Assembly: GCF_019511445.1 (NCBI RefSeq)
Contig: NZ_JAEUAN010000017.1
Coordinates: 99,152 to 163,151 of the forward strand
Direction of reading: 5' to 3'
Source of the DNA: Aliirhizobium wenxiniae
GTDB lineage: Bacteria > Pseudomonadota > Alphaproteobacteria > Rhizobiales > Rhizobiaceae
Length of the DNA: 64,000 bases
In this document: positions 33,551-42,286 of the stretch, one piece after another
Numbering within the stretch: position 1 is the stretch's first letter
Layout: every line of letters begins with the position of its first letter
Program-made: the position numbers and the translations under genes
The notes under the pieces: generated by a model
Databases searched by the model: none
What the model saw: the letters and a program-made list of their open reading frames with translations, nothing else
Told to the model about the DNA's origin: nothing

Positions 33551-35749
33551 TCAGCGTGACGAAAGCTGTGCTACGGCCAGAAGCGTGTCGGGACTGATCG
33601 AGTAGGAACTACCCTGCAGGATCGAAAGAGCCGCCGAGTTCGTCGCGCCATTCTGGCTGTCGTAAAGGGCGGTAAAACGCTGGATGACCTTCTGCACATA
33701 GTCCGGATCGGACAACTGGTCGAGTTCGATGAATTTCTCGACCGTCGAGGCCTGTTTCTCAAGGTCCTGACTGGAGAAGTAGGACGACATATTGTAGGCG
33801 GTCTTGAAGAAATTAAGCAGCGCGCTGTCTCCGAGGATATCGTAGGCGCTGGTGATCGAAGAGGCCTTACGCTCGAAATAGAGAGCCAGCCGGATGCCCT
33901 CGTTGCTTTCGCCCTGCTCCTCTTCGAGCGTCTGTCGCATGTAGTTGTTGACGGTCTGCAGGACGTCGCCCCGCTGCTGTACAGTGCCGACTGTGTCGGA
34001 CGTGAGATTGCCCTCGCTATCGAAATTGAACGAGGCAACGATCTTGGCGAAGCCCTTGTCGGAAAGCTGGTTCACATAACTCTTCGGATCATCGAGATCC
34101 GAGGTGAACATCTGCTTCAATTCATCTGTTGTGACGCTTTTTGGGTCGATCCTCTGGCTTTCCAGCAGGAAGGTGACTAGCCGGTTATCAGACAACAACT
34201 CGTCGACCGTCGTGATCCCTTGCATCTTCTTCTCGAAATACTCGATTTCCTCCGTCGCGGTTTCCCCCGCCTTCTCTCGCTCGGTGCCGGTCAGGAAGCG
34301 TGTCTTGAGGCTAAGATAGTCTGCGGTGAAATCCTGAGTCACGTTTTCCGACTGCGCCAGCAGAGGTATATCTGCCTCTCCCTTGCTATCGAAATTGAAG
34401 GCCTTCACCAGCGCCACATAGCGCTCGTCATCCAGTTGGTTGACATAGCTGTCCTTCGCGTCGAGATCGCTGGACAGGATCTTGCGCAACGCGGTCATCG
34501 AAATCTCGCCGGGGTCGATGCCATGGGCGCGCAGCGCCACATCCCATATCTCGGTCACATCGTCATTGTTGGCGTCGTCGTCATCCGCATTGGACTTGAA
34601 GAAATCGTCGATGCTCTTGATGTCGGCGATCCGCGTTTCGAAGTTGGAGACGGCGTTCGCCACCGCGTCCTTCTGGTTTTCTTGGAACACGGTCTTGTAT
34701 TTGGCCGCGAGAGCCGTCGTCTGTGCGGCTGTCTGCGCCGATCCGCCGGCTGCAACCGTTCCGTCGCTCTGGAACGTGAAATAATCCAGCAGCTCCGTAT
34801 TGCCGATCGTCTCGGCGAATGTGCGGCTATACATCATGCTGGCGACGCTCGACGGCATCATCGTGTCACGCAAGCCGAAAGCGGTCTTTGCATATTCCAG
34901 CAGTCGCTCATCCGATGTGATCTCGGTGGCGCTTCCGGCTTCAGCGACGTGCTTTTCCCAATATTCCTGGTTCGCTTGCAAAAGCAGATCGGAAGGGAAG
35001 GTCGACTTGTTGTAGATATATTCGAGGCGAAGGTCGGACGTCTGCTCTGCGCTTTGCGCGGTTTCTCCAGCAGCGACCGTGCCGTCCGCACTGAAATTGA
35101 ACGCTGCGGCAAGCTTCCGCCAAGCGTCACTGCTTGCCTGGTTGGCAACGCTGTCGGGATCGTCAAGGTCGCTGGTCAGGACCTTGCTGAGATAGCTCTT
35201 GGATGTATAGGTCGGATCGAGCCCGAAGGATTCCAGCACATAGGTGCGCAGCCGATCATTGCCGATGATGTCGTTGACATTATCGACGCTGCCGATCTGC
35301 CCCTGGAAATAGGATATCTCGGACTTGATGTCCGTCTGTTCCTGCGTGAACGAATCCTCGTAGGCCGTCACGAGGTTTTCTGTCTGTGCCGATGTCTGCG
35401 CCTTGGCGGCGTCGCCGGAGAAATTGTAGGCCTTGGCGAAGTCTGCGTATCGCGTATCGGTGAGCGAATTTGCGAAGCTGGACGAATCGTTTGGATCGCT
35501 TTCCAGAACCTTCTTCATGAAGGCCTTCGCGTAGGTCATTTCTTCCAGACCGTAAGCCTTCATCGCATAGGAGAAAAGCCTGTAGTCGTTGACGAATTCC
35601 TCGGCCGTGGTGACCTTGCCGATATTCTCTTCGTAATAGGCGGTATTGACGGCAACATCGCCTTGCTTCGCAACGCGCGACAATGACGAGTTGATATCCC
35701 TGTTGAGGACAAGATAGCTCGTATATGTGGAGAATGCGCTCGAAACCAT
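33551..35749 (-). CDS. DUF1217 flagellar-cluster protein with about six repeat modules
   Basis: A 732-residue protein of the DUF1217 family, known from rhizobial and rhodobacterial flagellar clusters but of unknown function. Tandem modules of about 115-125 residues recur; their landmarks are SDLDDPxSYVNQL and AFNFDSxG (clear at about residues 60-95, 175-215, 440-475 and 555-590, with two more divergent units). There is no signal peptide; the Ser/Thr-rich N-terminus (VSSAFSTYTSYLVLNRDINSSL) would suit type III export. The start is set at the ATG before VSSAFST; a frame 21 codons longer is open. It is opposed to flhA and shares the 325-bp gap between them. Confidence 0.8.
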   Translation of the reverse strand: MVSSAFSTYTSYLVLNRDINSSLSRVAKQGDVAVNTAYYEENIGKVTTAEEFVNDYRLFSYAMKAYGLEEMTYAKAFMKKVLESDPNDSSSFANSLTDTRYADFAKAYNFSGDAAKAQTSAQTENLVTAYEDSFTQEQTDIKSEISYFQGQIGSVDNVNDIIGNDRLRTYVLESFGLDPTYTSKSYLSKVLTSDLDDPDSVANQASSDAWRKLAAAFNFSADGTVAAGETAQSAEQTSDLRLEYIYNKSTFPSDLLLQANQEYWEKHVAEAGSATEITSDERLLEYAKTAFGLRDTMMPSSVASMMYSRTFAETIGNTELLDYFTFQSDGTVAAGGSAQTAAQTTALAAKYKTVFQENQKDAVANAVSNFETRIADIKSIDDFFKSNADDDDANNDDVTEIWDVALRAHGIDPGEISMTALRKILSSDLDAKDSYVNQLDDERYVALVKAFNFDSKGEADIPLLAQSENVTQDFTADYLSLKTRFLTGTEREKAGETATEEIEYFEKKMQGITTVDELLSDNRLVTFLLESQRIDPKSVTTDELKQMFTSDLDDPKSYVNQLSDKGFAKIVASFNFDSEGNLTSDTVGTVQQRGDVLQTVNNYMRQTLEEEQGESNEGIRLALYFERKASSITSAYDILGDSALLNFFKTAYNMSSYFSSQDLEKQASTVEKFIELDQLSDPDYVQKVIQRFTALYDSQNGATNSAALSILQGSSYSISPDTLLAVAQLSSR

Positions 35750-36074
35750 GCGTATGGAAGCCTCTTGCTTGCTGCAAAGGCCGATCTCATGGCCCATGAC
35801 CTGCGCTTCCATCGCGCAAACGCCCTCAGGGCTAACAAGCGCCCGGGACTAATTTGGCTGGGACAATAGCCGAAAATTGCGCTTATGTCATCCCCGACGG
35901 ACGACCAATTCCGCCATTGGCTTAACGCGCCGTCACTCTCACGCAAGCTTCGTTTTCTAGATTTTCCCCAAACCGGCCGGCTGTCCGATGTTGCGATGGC
36001 TGTCCGAATTTAAGGACTTTTGAAGCGAAAGCGCCTCAGGCGGTTTCCGCATCTCATGACGAGACGGAGCAGAA

Positions 36075-38165
36075 ATGGCCACCCCACAGAGTATCTTGCC
36101 GCTGCCGAAGGCTGCGCCGAAGGGCAGAGACATCGGCTTTGCCGCCGGCATAGTGATGATCCTGTGCATTCTCTTCCTGCCAATCCCGGTCTTCATGATC
36201 GATATTGGACTGGCGTTTTCCATTGCCTTCTCGGTTCTGATCCTGATGGTTTCGCTCTGGATCCAGCGCCCGCTCGATTTCTCGTCCTTCCCGACCATCC
36301 TGCTGATCGCCACTATGGTCAGGCTGGCGCTCAATATCGCGACGACCCGTGTCATTCTCTCCCACGGTCATGAAGGTCATGATGCAGCCGGCGGCGTTAT
36401 CGCGGGCTTTTCCAGCCTCGTCATGTCCGGCGATTTCGTCATCGGTCTGATCGTCTTCCTGATCCTGATCGTCGTCAACTTCATCGTCATCACCAAGGGC
36501 GCCACCCGTATCGCGGAAGTCGGCGCCCGCTTTACCCTCGATGCCATTCCCGGCAAGCAGATGTCCATCGACGCGGACTTGTCCGCCGGTACGATCGACG
36601 AGAAGGAAGCCCAGCGCCGCCGCAGCGAGCTCGAAGAGGAAAGCTCCTTCTACGGCGCGATGGACGGTGCCTCGAAATTCGTTCGTGGTGACGCGGTCGC
36701 AGGCCTGCTGATCACCGCGATCAACATTTTCGGCGGCATCATCATCGGCTATTTCCGTCACGGTATGGAAATCGGCGAGGCCGCAGACGTCTTCGTCAAG
36801 CTGTCGGTTGGTGACGGTATCGTCACCCAGATCCCGGCTCTTATCGTTTCGCTCGCAGCCGGCCTTATCGTTACCCGTGGCGGCACTCAGGGCTCGACCG
36901 ACACGGCCGTTATCGGCCAGTTGAGCGGTTACCCGAAGGCGATGTCGGTTGCGGCGGGCCTGATGTTCATTCTGGCGCTCATCCCCGGCCTGCCTTTCCT
37001 GCCGTTCACCGCTCTCGGCGGTCTGCTTGCCGCTGGCGCCTGGTTCATCCCCAAGCAGATCGAGGCTCAGAACAAGCTCCTGCGCGAAGAGGAAGAGAAG
37101 AAGGCCGTCCGCAATCAGGAAGTCGAGAAGGACACGGTCAAGAACGTCCTCAAGACCACCGAGATCGAACTGGCGCTCGGCAAGCTCGTCTCGCCGCGCC
37201 TGCTCGGGGCACATCAGGAGCTCGCCTTCCGCGTCAGCAAGATGCGCAAGAAGTTTGCGGTTCAGTATGGCTTCGTCGTGCCCGAGATCAAGGTTACCGA
37301 CGACATCGCCATTCCTGACAAGTCCTATCAGATCCGTATCCACGGCACGACGGTTGCCGCAAGCACGCTGCGCGTCGGCGAAGTGCTGGTCATCACCGGC
37401 AAGCGCCACAAGCCGTCGGTCCCGGGTGACGAGGTTCGCGAACCCGCTTTCGGCATGCCGGCTGTTTCGGTGCTCGAACATTTCGTCGAAGACCTGAAGC
37501 GCGAAGGCTTCCACCCGATCGACAATATCTCGGCACTGCTCACCCATGTGAGCGAGGTGATCCGCAACAACCTGCCTTCGCTCCTGTCCTTCAAGGACGT
37601 GAAGATCCTGATCGATCGTCTGGACCCGGAATACAAGAAGTTGGCCGACGAGATCTGCTCGTCCCACATGTCCTATTCGGGCCTGCAGGCGATCCTGAAA
37701 CTGCTGCTGGCCGAGCGTGTCTCGATCCGCAACCTGCATCTCATTCTCGAAGCCGTAGCCGAACTTGCGCCGCATCTGAAGAAGGCGGAGCAGATCGTCG
37801 AACACGTGCGCGTCCGCATGGCGCAGCAGATCTGCGGCGACCTTTCCGACAACGGCGTGCTTCGCGTGGTGCGAATCGGAACCAAGTGGGACCTGATCTT
37901 CCAACAGGCTCTCAAGCGCGACGCCAAGGGCGAAGTCATCGAATTCGACATCGATCCGCGCCATCTGGAGGAGTTCAGCAACGAGGCTGCCAAGGTTATC
38001 CGTGAATTCATGGATGAGGGACTGCCTTTTGTACTTGTGACGCTGCCCGAAACGCGCTCCTATGTCCGCATGATCACCGAGCGCCTGTTCTCGACGCTTC
38101 CGGTGCTCTCCCACGTCGAGCTGGCTAAAGGCACGGAAATCAAGATACTCGGTTCGATTTCATGA
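36075..38165 (+). CDS. flhA: Flagellar export gate protein FlhA
   Basis: A 696-residue export-gate protein. About eight membrane segments lie in residues 20-330, including the FHIPEP-type region (VMSGDFVIGLIVFLILIVVNFIVITKGATRIAEVGARFTLDAIPGKQMSIDADL). A cytoplasmic ring domain follows (about 370-696: SYSGLQAILKLLLAERVSIRNLHLILEAVAELA). It overlaps fliR by 4 nt. In S. meliloti flhA follows fliQ; here it lies 10 kb upstream of fliQ, between the two rem copies. Confidence 0.98.
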   Translation: MATPQSILPLPKAAPKGRDIGFAAGIVMILCILFLPIPVFMIDIGLAFSIAFSVLILMVSLWIQRPLDFSSFPTILLIATMVRLALNIATTRVILSHGHEGHDAAGGVIAGFSSLVMSGDFVIGLIVFLILIVVNFIVITKGATRIAEVGARFTLDAIPGKQMSIDADLSAGTIDEKEAQRRRSELEEESSFYGAMDGASKFVRGDAVAGLLITAINIFGGIIIGYFRHGMEIGEAADVFVKLSVGDGIVTQIPALIVSLAAGLIVTRGGTQGSTDTAVIGQLSGYPKAMSVAAGLMFILALIPGLPFLPFTALGGLLAAGAWFIPKQIEAQNKLLREEEEKKAVRNQEVEKDTVKNVLKTTEIELALGKLVSPRLLGAHQELAFRVSKMRKKFAVQYGFVVPEIKVTDDIAIPDKSYQIRIHGTTVAASTLRVGEVLVITGKRHKPSVPGDEVREPAFGMPAVSVLEHFVEDLKREGFHPIDNISALLTHVSEVIRNNLPSLLSFKDVKILIDRLDPEYKKLADEICSSHMSYSGLQAILKLLLAERVSIRNLHLILEAVAELAPHLKKAEQIVEHVRVRMAQQICGDLSDNGVLRVVRIGTKWDLIFQQALKRDAKGEVIEFDIDPRHLEEFSNEAAKVIREFMDEGLPFVLVTLPETRSYVRMITERLFSTLPVLSHVELAKGTEIKILGSIS

Positions 38166-38914
38166 TCCCCGATCCCCAAGGCGCCATCATGGCGCTTTTC
38201 CTGGCGTTTTGCCGAATAGGCGGCTGTCTGATGGTCATGCCAGGTTTCTCATCGGCGCGTCTGCCGATGCAGATAAGGCTTTTTCTGGCGCTGGCGTTAT
38301 CGCTGGCGCTTTTGCCTATGTTCTGGGATATCCTTTATCCGCCGGCTTCGGCTGCGCCTGAAATCTATCTGGTGACGATTTTCTGCGAGACGATGACTGG
38401 CGTCATCTTCGGCCTTGTTGCGCGCATCTATGTCCTCGGCATCCAGTTCGCTGGCGCCGCCATCAGTATGGCGATTTCGTTCAACGCAACGCCTTCGGGA
38501 GACGTATTCGAGGACAGTTCCGACAACTCGTTGACCAGTCTTCTGACGACCGGCGCGCTACTCATTCTCTTCGTCCTCGATTTTCACCACTACATGATCA
38601 AGGCGCTGGCCGATTCCTACCAGAGCATTCCGATCGGCTCGCTCATTAACGCGCAGCGTTCGCTAGTCAGCCTCACGGATACGCTCTCTGCCTCTTTCAT
38701 GATCATGCTGCGGCTGGCGAGCCCCTTCATTCTTTACGGTCTTCTGTTCAACGTGGTTGTCGGCCTGATCAACAAGCTGGCGCCGCAAATCCCTCTCTAC
38801 TTCATCTCGACGCCTTTCGCGCTCGCGGGCGGCATCCTTCTGCTCTATTTCGGCATAGCGGCCATGCTCGATCAGTTCGCCAATGGCTTCTTCGTGATCT
38901 TCAGCAATCTATAG
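38162..38914 (+). CDS. fliR: Flagellar export gate protein FliR
   Basis: A 250-residue polytopic membrane protein with the FliR core: FLAFCRIGGCLMVMPGFSSARLPMQIRLFLALALSLALLPMF, GLVARIYVLGIQFAGAAISMAISFN and the C-terminal FAIVNKL-like segment VVGLINKLAPQIPLYFISTPFALAGGILLLY. It forms the gate with FliP and FliQ. Its start overlaps the flhA stop; the next gene begins 10 bp after it. Confidence 0.97.
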   Translation: MIPDPQGAIMALFLAFCRIGGCLMVMPGFSSARLPMQIRLFLALALSLALLPMFWDILYPPASAAPEIYLVTIFCETMTGVIFGLVARIYVLGIQFAGAAISMAISFNATPSGDVFEDSSDNSLTSLLTTGALLILFVLDFHHYMIKALADSYQSIPIGSLINAQRSLVSLTDTLSASFMIMLRLASPFILYGLLFNVVVGLINKLAPQIPLYFISTPFALAGGILLLYFGIAAMLDQFANGFFVIFSNL

Positions 38915-38923
38915 GAACGGGCA

Positions 38924-39334
38924 ATGGCTGATGTTGACAGATCGAAGAAACTGAAACGCCTCGTCGGCGTTCAGCGGCATATGGAAAAGATGATCGAGAA
39001 CGAGCTGTCGGTGATCGTTCGCCAGCGTGAGGAAGTGAATGCCGCAATGGAATTGACGGCTGATGTCATGACCTCGCTTGATCCTGTCCATCGTGGTCTC
39101 TCACGCCACTATCTCGGCCGTTTCTCGAGGCTGGCGACGGAAGAAAAGCAGCTCATGGCGGCCCGCCGCGCGCAGGAAACGCGCCTGGCCAAGGAACGCA
39201 GCAAGGGTGACCGGCTGGACGAGCGGCGCAAGGAAGCCCTCGAGCAGGAACAGCGCGTGCGCGACGACGATGCCGTCATCAACTTGATTGAGATGATGAT
39301 CACATTGAAGGACGCCAGCTTCCAGCAAGGTTAG
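38924..39334 (+). CDS. FliJ-like coiled-coil protein
   Basis: A 136-residue, highly charged helical protein (RLVGVQRHMEKMIENELSVIVRQREEVNAAMELT ... RLATEEKQLMAARRAQETRLAKERSKGDRLDERRKEALEQEQRVRDDDAVINLIEMMI). The size and two long helices resemble FliJ, the coiled-coil rod of the export ATPase. No other FliJ is visible, and it sits directly after the export-gate genes flhA-fliR. The FliJ identity is inferred, since FliJ sequences are poorly conserved. Confidence 0.65.
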   Translation: MADVDRSKKLKRLVGVQRHMEKMIENELSVIVRQREEVNAAMELTADVMTSLDPVHRGLSRHYLGRFSRLATEEKQLMAARRAQETRLAKERSKGDRLDERRKEALEQEQRVRDDDAVINLIEMMITLKDASFQQG

Positions 39335-39473
39335 GCTGGCAAATTCCCCTCGATTTCGCAGCATTGTGCGCCCGGTCGGGTCACGAAAGCAGCTGCGACA
39401 CTGAGGTCTGCGTATCCATGGATTCGAAAACCCGAGCGGTTTCCGGTTGGTGCGCAAACAAGAGGGAAACGAC

Positions 39474-40040
39474 GTGGCCATATCTCCCCCCAGCGATCTT
39501 GTGCTCGACGTAGTCAGGGCAGCCGATCCGAACAGCATGCTGGCAGCGCGCGAAAAGCTGCGCTCGGTCAGCGCTGAACATCAGGCATCCGTTCTGACGG
39601 CAAGCAATGCCGGTTTTGCCGACGTTCTGGGTGCCGGTGCAAGCGATGCCGCCAAAGCCGGCGTGGGCAACATCCAGCATGCCTCGGGCAAGGAGGCTAT
39701 TCCCGAAACCTACCGGAAATTCGAGGCTAGCGTTCTCACTACCTTCCTCAAGGATATGATGCCCTCCGACAGTGAGGCCGTTTATGGCAAGGGTTCTGCC
39801 GGCGAGTTCTGGAAGAGCATGATGGCCGAACAGATGGCTGATTCCGTTTCCAGACGCGGTGGCATTGGTATTGCCGAACAGGTCTTCGCACAGGCGCTGA
39901 ACAAGCAGCGTCTCGAAGTGCCCAACAATACGACTGACGGAAACGACAAGGCCAAGGCTGTCAGCATGATTACGGATTTCGAGCGCCGTACGCTGATATC
40001 GCCGGGCGCCATCAACAAGACTGATAACGACGCGGCGTGA
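39474..40040 (+). CDS. flgJ: Rod-binding protein FlgJ, without muramidase domain
   Basis: A 188-residue protein with the FlgJ N-terminal rod-scaffold domain: RKFEASVLTTFLKDMMPSDSEAVYGKGSAGEFWKSMMAEQMADSVSRRGGIGIAEQVF. The peptidoglycan hydrolase half of enteric FlgJ is absent; the separate transglycosylase at 31912 probably supplies it, as in other alphaproteobacteria. The start is GTG 39474, just after AGAGGGAAACGAC; a frame nine codons longer lacks a good site. Confidence 0.85.
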   Translation: MAISPPSDLVLDVVRAADPNSMLAAREKLRSVSAEHQASVLTASNAGFADVLGAGASDAAKAGVGNIQHASGKEAIPETYRKFEASVLTTFLKDMMPSDSEAVYGKGSAGEFWKSMMAEQMADSVSRRGGIGIAEQVFAQALNKQRLEVPNNTTDGNDKAKAVSMITDFERRTLISPGAINKTDNDAA

Positions 40041-40066
40041 AGAAAATGCCGAGGGAGAACGATTCT

Positions 40067-40435
40067 ATGGAAGTGTTGAACAGCGAGTACCGCATCAAGG
40101 CGGTGCTTGGTCGTCTTGACGTGATCATCGAAAACGAAAACCAGCGGATCGGCACCGATCCGGACTTCGATTTCAAGCTTTCGAATGCGCACAAGAGCCG
40201 TTGCCTCTACGAACTGACGATGTTGTTCCGTGACAGCGACCGCAATGAAATCACCGCGGCCCATCTGGAGCAGTTGCATGCGCTGAAGGCCAAGCTGAAG
40301 CTGAACGAGCGTCGTGTCGAAGCCCATATGCGGGCAGTGCGCGCCGTCGCCGAACTGCTGAAAAATGCCGTTCGCAGCGCTGATGACGACGGCACCTATT
40401 CCCAGGAACAGTTCCTCGTCCGGGCCGATAGATGA
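40067..40435 (+). CDS. FlgN-like export chaperone
   Basis: A 122-residue helical protein (LGRLDVIIENENQRIGTDPDFDFKLSNAHKSRCLYELTMLFRDSD ... HLEQLHALKAKLKLNERRVEAHMRAVRAVAELLKNAV) with the IENEN and NAHKSR landmarks of FlgN, the chaperone for FlgK and FlgL. ATG 40067 follows GAGGGAG. It overlaps the next orf by 4 nt. The assignment is by motif and context. Confidence 0.7.
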   Translation: MEVLNSEYRIKAVLGRLDVIIENENQRIGTDPDFDFKLSNAHKSRCLYELTMLFRDSDRNEITAAHLEQLHALKAKLKLNERRVEAHMRAVRAVAELLKNAVRSADDDGTYSQEQFLVRADR

Positions 40436-40962
40436 TCAAGATTATCCTGATCGGCGTCTGGGTATGCATTCTCTCGCTTGGCGGAGTATATGCGGCTGTG
40501 ACCCTGTCCGCTTCTTCCGGCGTGGAGGCTGCCAAGCCAGTCATACCGCCGGCCTATGTGGCAGGCGAAACTCTGAGCATACCGGTCGTGGCGGAAGGTG
40601 CCGTGAACGGCTATTTCCTCACCAAAGTCTCGGTCATGGTCGATCAGAAAAAGGCTGCGACAACACACATTCCGATCGCGCCCTACATCACGGACGAACT
40701 CTACACCATTCTGGTGGGCAACAAGATGATCGACCTGCCGAAGGCCGGTGATCTTGACGTCGAGGGGCTGCGCAACAAGATCAAGGACGATCTCAACGCG
40801 CGCGCCGGAGATGCGCTGGTGACTGCGGTGATTTTTGAGCAGCTTGATTATCTCTCCAAGGCCGACCTGAACGGCAAGTCGAACCAGAAGATGGCATCGA
40901 AGAAAATCATTCCGCCCGAACCTGCTCCAGCCAGTGCCGCTGCCCCGGCTCCGTCCCACTAG
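40432..40962 (+). CDS. Membrane-anchored protein of the flhA operon, possibly FliL-like
   Basis: A 176-residue protein with one N-terminal membrane anchor (IKIILIGVWVCILSLGGVYAAVTL), a periplasmic domain (VVAEGAVNGYFLTKVSVMVDQKKA ... PYITDELYTILVGNK) and a Pro/Ala-rich tail. The ending NKIKDDLNARAGDALVTAVIFEQLDYLSK recalls the C-terminal strand-helix of FliL domains. A true FliL is already encoded at 17601, so this could be a second FliL-like stator factor. No named family was recognised with certainty. Confidence 0.7.
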   Translation: MIKIILIGVWVCILSLGGVYAAVTLSASSGVEAAKPVIPPAYVAGETLSIPVVAEGAVNGYFLTKVSVMVDQKKAATTHIPIAPYITDELYTILVGNKMIDLPKAGDLDVEGLRNKIKDDLNARAGDALVTAVIFEQLDYLSKADLNGKSNQKMASKKIIPPEPAPASAAAPAPSH

Positions 40963-40992
40963 CGGGCTTAAAAGGGATCGGGGGAGGCTGCG

Positions 40993-42141
40993 GTGCGCAA
41001 ACCAGTTCTGATCGTCGGTGCCGGCCTGTCCGGCGCCGTCATCGGCCGGGAGCTGGCGGAGGCCGGTCATCAGGTCAGGATCATCGATCGGCGCTCTCAT
41101 ATCGCCGGCAATTGCCATGCCGAGCGGGATGAAGCGTCCGGCGTAATGGTGCACGTCTATGGGCCGCATATATTCCATACCAATGACGACGAGGTCTGGG
41201 CTTACGTCAACCGGCACATGGTGTTCATGCCCTATGTGAACAGGGTGAAGACGACCAGCAACGGCCAGATCTATTCGCTGCCCGTCAACCTGCATACGAT
41301 CAACCAGTTCTTCGGAAAGACGTTCAGCCCGGATGAGGCGCGCGACTTCATCTCGTCGCTGTCCGATCCGTCGATCGGGGAACCCGTGACATTCGAGGAG
41401 CAGGCGCTCAAATTCGTCGGGCGCGAGCTCTACGAAGCTTTTTTCGAGGGTTACACCCGCAAGCAATGGGGATGCTCGCCCAAGGATCTGCCCGCAAGCA
41501 TTCTCAAGCGGCTGCCGGTGCGGTTCAATTATGACGACAACTACTTCTCCCATCGTTTCCAGGGCATGCCGGAGAACGGTTATACCGAGATGGTCGCAAG
41601 CATCTTGTCGCACGAAAACATCTCGGTCGAACTCGACCGGAATTTTGTCCGCACCGATGCCGATGATTTCGGGCACGTCTTCTATTCCGGACCGCTCGAT
41701 GGCTATTTTGATTACGAGCTTGGCCGTCTTGGATATCGCACCCTCGATTTCGAGGAGTTCCGCTACGAGGGAGACTATCAGGGCTGCGCGGTGATGAATT
41801 ACGGCAATGCCGACATACCCTTCACGCGGATCACCGAGCACAAGCATTTCTCGCCCTGGGAAACGCACGAGAGCAGCCTGTGCTATCGCGAATATTCGCG
41901 CGAATGCGGCCCGGACGATGTGCCCTACTATCCGATCCGACTGAGCGGCGAGCAGGCGTTGTTGACGCAATATGTCGCGCGTGCCCGCCTGGAGGAGGGG
42001 GTGACATTCGTCGGCCGTCTCGGCACATATCGCTATCTCGACATGGATGTAACGATCCGCGAGGCGCTCGATACGGCGCGCTCCTATATCGCTTCTCTGG
42101 CCAACGGCTCGCGGCCAGCAATCTTCAGCAAGGAACCCTGA
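40993..42141 (+). CDS. glf: UDP-galactopyranose mutase
   Basis: A 382-residue flavoenzyme that converts UDP-galactopyranose to UDP-galactofuranose. The FAD-binding motif is at the N-terminus (VLIVGAGLSGAVIGRELAEAG), followed by DRRSHIAGNCH, VHVYGPHIFHTNDDEVW, the GYTRKQWG stretch and the conserved RLGTYRYLDMDVTIREAL ending. GTG 40993 follows GGGGAGG. It is the last gene before rem copy 2, 30 bp after the flagellar operon, an unusual place for a polysaccharide gene. It could supply a sugar donor for glycosylation. Confidence 0.95.
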   Translation: MRKPVLIVGAGLSGAVIGRELAEAGHQVRIIDRRSHIAGNCHAERDEASGVMVHVYGPHIFHTNDDEVWAYVNRHMVFMPYVNRVKTTSNGQIYSLPVNLHTINQFFGKTFSPDEARDFISSLSDPSIGEPVTFEEQALKFVGRELYEAFFEGYTRKQWGCSPKDLPASILKRLPVRFNYDDNYFSHRFQGMPENGYTEMVASILSHENISVELDRNFVRTDADDFGHVFYSGPLDGYFDYELGRLGYRTLDFEEFRYEGDYQGCAVMNYGNADIPFTRITEHKHFSPWETHESSLCYREYSRECGPDDVPYYPIRLSGEQALLTQYVARARLEEGVTFVGRLGTYRYLDMDVTIREALDTARSYIASLANGSRPAIFSKEP

Positions 42142-42286
42142 CCCGGCCTCGGGCGACGAAACCAATCGAGATTTACTACAATCTTTGGTTGCTCCGCAGG
42201 TGGCGAAGACTCGCCTGCCACGAGTCCGGCAAGAATGAGGCGTGTCAAACGGACTTATGCGGGAGTTCTTTCAGGCGGCAGCATAT

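Noticed and set aside
36054..38114. A 686-codon open frame on the minus strand opposite flhA
   Set aside because: It is the shadow of the high-GC flhA gene; its translation is rich in Arg, Asp, Glu and Gln with no recognisable domain, and flhA itself is unambiguous.
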